Shown here: positions 41,855 through 47,858 of the stretch, piece by piece
How positions within the stretch are numbered: the first letter of the stretch is position 1
Layout of the letters: each line of letters starts with the position of its first letter
From: Mycobacterium sp.
GTDB lineage: Bacteria; Actinomycetota; Actinomycetes; Mycobacteriales; Mycobacteriaceae
NCBI GenBank assembly: GCA_020438865.1
Contig: JAGQTU010000024.1
Span: forward strand, 1-47,858
Length of the DNA stretch: 47,858 bases
Direction of reading: 5' to 3'
The notes under the pieces: model-generated
The model's database searches: none
What the model was told of the DNA's origin: nothing
What the model saw: the letters and a program-made list of their open reading frames with translations, nothing else
Made by a program: the position numbers and the translations under genes

Positions 41855-42103
41855 ATGAGCAACTTCCTCGACGAGCGGCGCTACGCCTGGCGGATGATCC
41901 GCGCGGCGCGGCAGGTCCAGGCCACCGCGACGAGCATCGACGGCATCGCGACGAGCCGCGAGGAGATCATCGCCCTGCTCGACGAGGCCCTCGACGCCGG
42001 CCTGGACCGCTCCGAGTTGATCGTCGAGCTGGCGAACCTGGGGGCCCGCTTCTTCACGATCTGCGATCCCGACACCGCCACGAAATACGAACTGACCGCC
42101 TGA
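41855..42103 (+). CDS. Small helical protein
   Basis: An 82-residue soluble helical protein (ERRYAWRMIRAARQVQATAT, REEIIALLDEALDAGLDRSE, LANLGARFFTIC). No family recognised. AGGAAAGG lies six to eight nt upstream of the ATG. The 266 nt before it (41589-41854) are AT-richer than the rest and hold no gene that I can support, though there may be a promoter. It converges with cinA; a weak 7-bp hairpin (42102-42108 with 42129-42135) lies between them. Confidence 0.6.
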   Translation: MSNFLDERRYAWRMIRAARQVQATATSIDGIATSREEIIALLDEALDAGLDRSELIVELANLGARFFTICDPDTATKYELTA

Positions 42104-42138
42104 GCGGCACCATGTCCGCCCGACTAAAGCCGCTCGGA

Positions 42139-43422
42139 TCAGGTTGTGAGGGAGCCGAATTCGTCCAGCAGGGTGCGCCGTAACAGGTGCATGGCCACGG
42201 TCGTGGACCGCTCCCGGACGTCTGGGCGCGCGCCGGGCAACTGCAGCGAGCGGATCACCGTGACGCCCTCGGCCAGCCGCACGCAGAACCAGACGGTGCC
42301 AACCGGTTTTTCGGCCGTCCCGCCGTCGGGGCCCGCCACCCCGGTGATCGCCACCGCGGTGTCGGTTCCGAACCGCTCGATCGCGCCGAGCGCCATCGCC
42401 TCGGCGACCTCCTGCGACACCGCGCCGTGCGCCGCGATGAGGGCCGGATCGACGCCGAGTAGGTCGATCTTGGCCTGGTTCGCATAGGCGACCACTCCAC
42501 CGGCCACGTACGCCGACGACCCCGGCCGATCGGTGAGCCGCGCCGCGAGCAGGCCGGCGGTGCAGGACTCCGCCGTCGCGATCCGCCGGCCCTCGAGCAG
42601 CCGGGCCACCTGATCGTCGACCAGCGAGCCGTCCTCGGAGAAGATCATCGACCCGTGTCGCTCACGCATCAGGTCCATCAGCCGCCGGTAAGCCTCCGCG
42701 CTGTGCGGCTCGTAGCGGGTCACCATCTCCACCTCGCCGCGGCGCAGGCAGGTGGTGATCTCCAGATCGGCGAAGCCCGCAACGACGCTCTCGGCCTCGC
42801 GCAGCGTCTCGGCCAGGCCCGACTCGGGCAGGCCGAAGATCCGCACCGTCTCCTGGTGATAGACCGTGCGCCCGGCGATCGCGTGCTGTACCACGGCACT
42901 GGCCATCGCGGCCGGCCACATGGCCTGCAACTCCCGCGGCGGCCCGGGCAGCACCAGCACCGTCGGCGTGCCGGGCACCACCACCCCGGGCGCGGTGCCG
43001 ACCGGGTCCAGCACGTCGGCGCCGAGGGGAACCATCGCCTGCTTGCGGTTGGCGGCCAGCACCGCCTCGAAGTCCACCCCGGTGAACCGGGCCATCAACG
43101 ACTTGAGGATGGCCGCGATCCTGGCCTCCAGGTCCGCGTCGAGCACCAGCTCCCGACCGGCGAAGTCGGCCACCGTCTGCACCGTCATGTCGTCGGCCGT
43201 CGGCCCCAGCCCCCCGGTGGTGACGATGAGCTCGACGCCCTCGGCGGCCAGGAAGCGCAGCTGGGCTTCGATGTCGGCGGCCCGGTCACCGCAGATGGTG
43301 ATGTGGGCCAGTTCCACGCCGAGTTCCAGCAGCCGGTCGGCCACCCACGGTCCGTTGAGGTCCGCGACCCGCCCGGTCAGCACCTCGGTACCGGTGACCA
43401 CGATCCCCGCCCGCACGCTCAT
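42139..43422 (-). CDS. cinA: CinA-like protein (nicotinamide-nucleotide amidase/ADP-ribose pyrophosphatase type)
   Basis: A 427-residue two-domain protein. The N-terminal MoCF-like domain (residues 5-170) holds [27 protein letters not shown] and [18 protein letters not shown]; the C-terminal CinA/PncC domain holds [20 protein letters not shown]-like, [17 protein letters not shown] and [20 protein letters not shown]. PncC-type domains deamidate NMN for NAD salvage. The M. smegmatis homologue has been linked to drug tolerance by cleaving NAD-drug adducts, which I quote from memory. The ATG at 43422 overlaps the upstream stop by ATGA. Confidence 0.93.
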   Translation of the reverse strand: MSVRAGIVVTGTEVLTGRVADLNGPWVADRLLELGVELAHITICGDRAADIEAQLRFLAAEGVELIVTTGGLGPTADDMTVQTVADFAGRELVLDADLEARIAAILKSLMARFTGVDFEAVLAANRKQAMVPLGADVLDPVGTAPGVVVPGTPTVLVLPGPPRELQAMWPAAMASAVVQHAIAGRTVYHQETVRIFGLPESGLAETLREAESVVAGFADLEITTCLRRGEVEMVTRYEPHSAEAYRRLMDLMRERHGSMIFSEDGSLVDDQVARLLEGRRIATAESCTAGLLAARLTDRPGSSAYVAGGVVAYANQAKIDLLGVDPALIAAHGAVSQEVAEAMALGAIERFGTDTAVAITGVAGPDGGTAEKPVGTVWFCVRLAEGVTVIRSLQLPGARPDVRERSTTVAMHLLRRTLLDEFGSLTT

Positions 43423-43874
43423 GCGGTCGCCGATCCGGTGGCCTGCCCGAGCGCGGCCAGCCACGGGTCCAAGTCGGGGACGAAGAAGCCGATGTCACCG
43501 GTGGCGGTGCGCACCACCAGATGCGTCCAGCCGCCGACGACTCCGCCCTTGAACACCTTCGCCTGCCCGAGGCCGGTGATGTGCTCCAGCGGGATGGTGA
43601 TCGTTGTGCCGGTGAGCGTGACGAAGACCAGGCGCCGCCGGGTCAGGGCGATCCGACCGTTGTTGCGCACGGCCGGGTAGCCCGGTGCGGTCGCGCCCCG
43701 GTACACACCCTTCTCCCACGGGCGCAGCACCGACTCGGCCTCGATCTCGGCGGACAGCGTCTCCATGGCGGCGCGATACCGGCGGCGATACACCCCGAAG
43801 ACCACCAGGCCGAGCAGCGCCAGCACCGCGAGGATCGCCACGACGAGGACGACCACGAAGGACACGACGCTCAC
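43419..43874 (-). CDS. Membrane-anchored protein with PH/GRAM-like domain (DUF2550-like)
   Basis: A 151-residue protein with one N-terminal transmembrane helix ([19 protein letters not shown]) and a soluble beta-rich domain with a PH- or GRAM-like pattern ([51 protein letters not shown]). Start is a GTG at 43874. Its stop overlaps the cinA start by ATGA. Function unknown. Confidence 0.72.
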   Translation of the reverse strand: MSVVSFVVVLVVAILAVLALLGLVVFGVYRRRYRAAMETLSAEIEAESVLRPWEKGVYRGATAPGYPAVRNNGRIALTRRRLVFVTLTGTTITIPLEHITGLGQAKVFKGGVVGGWTHLVVRTATGDIGFFVPDLDPWLAALGQATGSATA

Positions 43875-43890
43875 CTCGCGCCGCCCGGGA

Positions 43891-44550
43891 TCAACGGGCG
43901 CCGGGGGCGCGGACCACCAGCGGTACGGCGGGGAAGCAGGCCGCCATCTCCGAGCGCGACTTGCGCAACGCGGAGGTGCCGTAGCCCTTCTTGCGATGCT
44001 CGGGGTGAATCCAGATGCGGAGGTTCACCTCGCCGTTGATCAGCTCACCGAACACCATGCCGACCTTCTCGTCGCCATCGATGGCCACGAACCAGGCAGC
44101 CTCCTCGGCGCGCAATCGCTCGCGGGCGGAACGGATCTCGTCGTCGAGTTCGCCGGCCGGCGACCCCGAGCCGTCGCCCGCGGCGCCGATCTCCTCGGTG
44201 CGGGTGGCGAAGATGTCGCGGTCCGCCTCGTGCGAGAACGGGCGCAGCTGCAGGCTCTCGTCGGAGCTGGCCGGCCGCTCCTTGAGGGTGAAGCTCAGCT
44301 GGCTGTTCAGATCGTCGAGTTCCTTGGCGATGCGGCGGCGCGAGTCCTTGGTCAGCCGGTCGAACGACATGCCCATCACGGCCTCGCTGCCGATGCTGGA
44401 GGTGCCGAGCAACTCGGTGATGGCGTCGACGGCCGACTGCCGGTCGGCGGACTCAACGATTACATCGAGCACTTCGTGGCGGCGTTCCAGCGCGGTCAGC
44501 AGGGCGTCGGCGATCTCACGGCGGGCGGCGGCACGGTCTTGGTCGGTCAT
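43891..44550 (-). CDS. GNAT acetyltransferase with N-terminal helical domain
   Basis: A 219-residue protein. The N-terminal half (about residues 1-95) is helical and resembles the coil/helical segment of DNA gyrase or topoisomerase IV A subunits (SAVDAITELLGTSSIGSEAV, MGMSFDRLTKDSRRRIAKEL). The C-terminal half is a GNAT acetyltransferase (AAWFVAIDGDEKVGMVFGEL, NLRIWIHPEHRKKGYGTSAL) with the RKKGYG acetyl-CoA loop. The fusion is known in mycobacteria and corynebacteria; substrate unknown. TACTCT precedes the ATG at 44550, suggesting a short or absent leader. It is divergent from the GH2 gene. Confidence 0.82.
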   Translation of the reverse strand: MTDQDRAAARREIADALLTALERRHEVLDVIVESADRQSAVDAITELLGTSSIGSEAVMGMSFDRLTKDSRRRIAKELDDLNSQLSFTLKERPASSDESLQLRPFSHEADRDIFATRTEEIGAAGDGSGSPAGELDDEIRSARERLRAEEAAWFVAIDGDEKVGMVFGELINGEVNLRIWIHPEHRKKGYGTSALRKSRSEMAACFPAVPLVVRAPGAR

Positions 44551-44710
44551 GGCGTAAAGAGTAGAACGGCTCGCTGTGCCCAGCGGCGTTGCCGCCAACT
44601 CCGGCCAAACCCGTTCCGCGACCGGCGCCGGCGACGGCCCTGCGGCGACTGGTGCGAAGATGATCCCGCAGCCCGGCGGGCCGCGCTCACCGTGAGGAGT
44701 CCTGGGTACC

Positions 44711-47467
44711 GTGGCGAAGACCCTGCTGAAGATCTTCAGCGTGGTGCTGCTGCTGGTATGCGCCGCTGACCTGCGGGTGGTGCTCAACCCCGCCCCGGCC
44801 ACCGCCGGGGACATCGAGCTGGCCGACGGTTGGAGACTCGCCTCGGCCACCGGCCTGGCCGCCGACGGCAAGGTGCTGTCCACCCCGGGTTTCGACGACT
44901 CCACCTGGCACCCGGTGCGCCGGATGCCGGCCACCGTGCTGCAGATCCTGCAGGACGATGGTGTCTACCCGAACCTCTACTACGGCAAGAACCTGCTCAC
45001 CGAGGTGCCGCAGGACCTCTACAAGCAGGACTGGTGGTACCGCACCACGTTCGCCGCGCCTCCCGACCGGCAGACCTACCGGCTGGACTTCCCCGGCATC
45101 AACTACCGCGCCGACATCTGGCTGAACGGCCACCGTGTCGCCGACGACCGACAGATCGTCGGCATGTACAACGGCCACGACCTCGACGTCAGCCGGTGGA
45201 TCCAGCCCGGCAGGCCCAACACCCTGGCGGTGAAGGTCATCCCGGAGCGGGCCATCCAGGACGTCGACGGCGTCGAGTTGGCGGACAGCTGGTACGACTG
45301 GATCAACTGGCGTTACCTGGGCTACCAGGGCCCCAACAAGAACCCGGCCAACGGCAACTCGTTCGTGCCCGACCGCAACGCCGGCATCTGGAAGCCGGTG
45401 TACCTCAAGACATCCGGTGTGGTGTCGATCGGCGCGGCCACGGTCAACTCCGAGCTGCCGCTGCCTGAAACCGACAGCGCCCGGCTGACCGTCTACGCCA
45501 CGCTGCACAACCATTCCCCCGTCCGGGTGCGCGGTGTGCTGCGGGCGACGATCACCCGCGACGGTACGACGCCCATCCACGTCGACGAGCCGGTCGCGCT
45601 GGCGCCCGGCGAGGACCGTGAACTGAGCCTGGGCCCCGACGAGTTCGCCCAGCTGCGGGTCGGCCACCCGGACCTGTGGTGGCCCTACACCATGGGCCGC
45701 CCCGACCTGTACGACCTGCACCTGGAGTTCGTGCAGAACGGCGCGGTCACCGCGGCCGACTCGTTGCGCTTCGGCATCCGCTCGATCACCCAGGGCCGCG
45801 ACGGCGAGGACACCATGGCCGGCCCGGACGCCGGCGGCAGCTTCTATTTGAAAGTCAACGGCAAGGACTTCCTGGTGCGCGGGGCCACCTACACCCCGGA
45901 CCTGCTCTACAAATACGACCCGGACCGCGACGCGGCGATCCTGCGCTACGCCAAAGACCTCGGTGTGAACATGCTGCGGCTGGAGTCGAAGATCTCCTCC
46001 GCACGGTTCGTCGAAATGGCCGACGAGATGGGCATCCCGCTGATGTACGGCTGGATGTGCTGCAACCAGTGGGAGAAATGGCAGCAGTGGGATGACGAGG
46101 ACCGCCGGGTGGCCCAGGAGAGCATGCGGTCCCAGATCGCCATGCTGCGCTCGCACGCCTCGGTGTTCGTCTGGGCCAACGGCAGCGACGGCAGGCCGCC
46201 CGCCGAGGTGCTGGCGAACTATCACCGCATCCTGGCCGACCTGCACTGGCAGAACGCCACCGTGGACACCGTGTCGTCGCTGAACCGGGACGCCACCGGC
46301 AGGCCGCTGTGGGACGGCATCCAGATGGCGGGTCCGTACAGCTGGCGGCCGCCGTCTTACTGGTTCTCCAACCAATACTCGGCGGCGCGCGGCTCCTCGG
46401 CCGAGCAGGGCGACAACGAACACATCCCGCCGTACGCCAGCCTGCGCCGGTTCATCCCGCCCGACCGGCTCTGGCCGATCAACGACACCTGGTTCTTCCA
46501 CGCCGGCTCGGGCCCGCAGAACTCGCAGCTGGTCAACGTGCGACGGGTCATCGACCGGCGCTACGGCCCGTCGGTGAACGCCGAGATGTTCGCCGACAAG
46601 GCCCAACTCGCCCACTACGAGGCCACCCGCGCCCAGTTCGAGTCGTTCGCCGCCAACGGCTGGGACGGCCACAAGATGACGATCTACTGGATGCTCAACA
46701 GCCACTGGCCGTCGTTCTTCGGCAACATCTTCGACTACTACCTGCGCCCCGGCGGTGCCTACTACGGCGCCAAGAAGGGTCTGCGGCCGCTGTCGGTGGT
46801 GTTCGACTCCTACGCCACCGGCAATCACCGGCAGGGCAAGGTCAGCGTCGTCAACCAGTCGCCCGATGAACACCACGGCCTGCGGGTTCGGGTTCGCACC
46901 TACGACCTGCGCGGCCGGGTGCGCGACGACCGCGCCGCCGACGACATCGCGGTGGACTCCGGCGCCGCGGTGCAGGCGATGACGCTTCCCCCCGGACCAC
47001 CCGATTCCCCGGTGTTCTTCGTGCGCTGCGAACTTCTCGACGCCGACGGCCACGTCGTCACCGACAACCTCTACTGGCAGTCCCAGCGGGCCGACGACGT
47101 CGGGCCGCCCACCAACGACGCGGCCTTCGACTCCAAACAGGTCAGCTGGGCGGACATGACCGCGCTGAACTACCTGCCCAAGACGGCGCTGGACATCACC
47201 GCCCGGTACGACGCCGGCGCCACCGACAAGGTCACGATCCGCCTGCACAACCCGAACCGCGGGATCGCCTTCTTCGAACGGGCCGAGCTGCTGGCCAGCC
47301 CACTCGCCGACGAGATCCTGCCCATCGAGTACGACGACAACTACGTGACGGTGTTCCCCGGTGAGACCGTCGAGATCCACGGCCACGTGCCCACCGCCGG
47401 AACAACCCCGCGCTGGGTGCGGGTGAGCGGGTACAACAGCGTGCCGACGGTCGTCGCGGTGCACTGA
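44711..47467 (+). CDS. Exported glycoside hydrolase family 2, exo-beta-glucosaminidase (CsxA)-like
   Basis: A 918-residue enzyme with an N-terminal signal or anchor (residues 1-32). Domain order follows CsxA-type GH2 enzymes: sugar-binding domain (residues 40-235, WYRTTFAAPPDRQTYRLDF, WLNGHRVADD), immunoglobulin-like domain, TIM barrel (about 360-700), and C-terminal beta domains. The likely acid/base is D493 in VWANGSDGRPP (exo-glucosaminidases use Asp here rather than Glu), and the likely nucleophile is E565 in GSSAEQGDNEHIPP, with PPDRLWPINDTWFFHAG after it. It would release glucosamine or mannose-like residues from the non-reducing end of an exported polymer. Start is a GTG at 44711; single gene. 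Confidence 0.87.
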   Translation: MAKTLLKIFSVVLLLVCAADLRVVLNPAPATAGDIELADGWRLASATGLAADGKVLSTPGFDDSTWHPVRRMPATVLQILQDDGVYPNLYYGKNLLTEVPQDLYKQDWWYRTTFAAPPDRQTYRLDFPGINYRADIWLNGHRVADDRQIVGMYNGHDLDVSRWIQPGRPNTLAVKVIPERAIQDVDGVELADSWYDWINWRYLGYQGPNKNPANGNSFVPDRNAGIWKPVYLKTSGVVSIGAATVNSELPLPETDSARLTVYATLHNHSPVRVRGVLRATITRDGTTPIHVDEPVALAPGEDRELSLGPDEFAQLRVGHPDLWWPYTMGRPDLYDLHLEFVQNGAVTAADSLRFGIRSITQGRDGEDTMAGPDAGGSFYLKVNGKDFLVRGATYTPDLLYKYDPDRDAAILRYAKDLGVNMLRLESKISSARFVEMADEMGIPLMYGWMCCNQWEKWQQWDDEDRRVAQESMRSQIAMLRSHASVFVWANGSDGRPPAEVLANYHRILADLHWQNATVDTVSSLNRDATGRPLWDGIQMAGPYSWRPPSYWFSNQYSAARGSSAEQGDNEHIPPYASLRRFIPPDRLWPINDTWFFHAGSGPQNSQLVNVRRVIDRRYGPSVNAEMFADKAQLAHYEATRAQFESFAANGWDGHKMTIYWMLNSHWPSFFGNIFDYYLRPGGAYYGAKKGLRPLSVVFDSYATGNHRQGKVSVVNQSPDEHHGLRVRVRTYDLRGRVRDDRAADDIAVDSGAAVQAMTLPPGPPDSPVFFVRCELLDADGHVVTDNLYWQSQRADDVGPPTNDAAFDSKQVSWADMTALNYLPKTALDITARYDAGATDKVTIRLHNPNRGIAFFERAELLASPLADEILPIEYDDNYVTVFPGETVEIHGHVPTAGTTPRWVRVSGYNSVPTVVAVH

Positions 47468-47533
47468 GGCCCGTACATTCGGAACTGCGGTCACATCGCG
47501 GTCAACCAGTCGGCCGGATCGGAAGGACGGACA

Positions 47534-47858
47534 TTGCTCGAGCACGCCCTGGTCGTGGCCGCTGCTCTGGCCGGCGCCGTGTTCACCGCCATCGGCATCG
47601 TGGTGCGCCAGCGCGCCACCATGGACGTCCCCCACGACCAGGGCGTCAGCACCGTCATGGTGGCCACGCTGCTGCGCCGCCGGCTGTGGTGGGTGGGCAC
47701 CGGTGCCGCCGTCACCGGCTACGCGTTCCAGGCGGTGGCCCTGGCGTACGGCTCGCTGATCCTGGTCGCCCCGCTGCTGGTGTCGGCGCTGCTGTTCGCC
47801 CTGCCGCTGAGCGCCCGGCTGGCGCAGCGGCGCGTCACCCGCGCCGAGTGGGGCTTGG
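47534..47858 (+). CDS. DMT-superfamily-like membrane transporter, truncated by window end
   Basis: The first 108 codons of a membrane protein. The TTG at 47534 has GGAAGGA six nt upstream. The visible part has three hydrophobic helices (LVVAAALAGAVFTAIGIVV, WWVGTGAAVTGYAFQAVALAYG and LILVAPLLVSALLFALPLSA), the pattern of a drug/metabolite-type transporter (EamA or SMR-like). The C-terminal part lies outside the window, so the family is tentative. Confidence 0.6.
   Translation, partial: MLEHALVVAAALAGAVFTAIGIVVRQRATMDVPHDQGVSTVMVATLLRRRLWWVGTGAAVTGYAFQAVALAYGSLILVAPLLVSALLFALPLSARLAQRRVTRAEWGL

Noticed and set aside
42102-42135. Hairpin between the 82-residue gene and cinA as a terminator
   Set aside because: The stem has only 7 bp and a 20-nt loop; too weak to call beside the two long perfect hairpins elsewhere.
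44687-47635. A 982-codon open frame on the minus strand
   Set aside because: It lies opposite the GH2 gene and reads as low-complexity Gly/Val/Arg/His sequence without domains; high GC keeps antisense frames open.

Overview
The window comes from a high-GC actinobacterium, almost certainly a mycobacterium of the Mycolicibacterium (fast-growing) type. The evidence is a furA-katG pair with the classical mycobacterial furA promoter, an Mpt53/CcdA thiol-redox pair, an LpqH-like lipoprotein, a mycobacterial-type QcrB, a REP13E12-type DUF222/HNH gene, a non-canonical MTHFR of the Rv2172c type, and many genes whose -10 box lies 6-7 nt before a GTG/ATG, so they are probably leaderless. Both window edges cut genes: qcrB at the left and a membrane transporter at the right. 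I see no tRNA, rRNA, CRISPR array, complete IS element or prophage.

Layout. 1-7275: a solitary qcrB copy, a CitE-like lyase, a membrane protein, a MOSC protein, a same-strand pair of MTHFR-like and MenC-like genes, and a lipoprotein. 7312-12000: furA-katG with a strong terminator, a secreted Cys protein, and ccdA/mpt53-like genes. 12052-15001: a TetR - DUF1214 - sulfotransferase operon joined by two ATGA overlaps. 15033-25531: mixed metabolism and signalling, including a membrane-anchored Mrr-like nuclease, an LLM oxidoreductase, a STAS protein, CDP-diacylglycerol pyrophosphatase, a phosphodiesterase, nitroreductase plus PAS-GGDEF, YaaA, a methyltransferase and a degenerate membrane GGDEF protein. 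25563-27096: a broken histidine-kinase fragment and an agmatinase-family enzyme. 27100-33297: the most unusual block. It holds a TPR-like protein coupled to a CHAT (caspase-like) protease with an intact His/Cys dyad, a membrane-anchored two-repeat protein, and a coupled pair of unrecognised 429- and 377-residue proteins. 33395-36181: an LpqH-like lipoprotein, a heavily deleted alpha/beta-hydrolase-adenylate cyclase pseudogene, and a REP13E12-type gene. 36203-39829: an SDR/amidohydrolase pair divergent from an AraC regulator with only 24 nt between start codons, then a secreted protein. 39869-47858: a hydrolase overlapping a VanX-like dipeptidase, a small protein, CinA, a membrane protein, a GNAT protein, a large GH2 exo-glucosaminidase-like enzyme and a truncated transporter.

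Functional reading. Much of the window is housekeeping or envelope biology with several decayed genes. The best candidate for an undescribed system is the TPR-CHAT block at 27.1-33.3 kb. Other points worth following are a MenC-like protein that has lost both catalytic lysines and lies in frame downstream of the MTHFR stop codon, the stand-alone qcrB paralogue with changes at the Q203-binding site, and the nearby pair of intact and degenerate GGDEF proteins. All identifications rest on reading the translated sequences; no database search was run.
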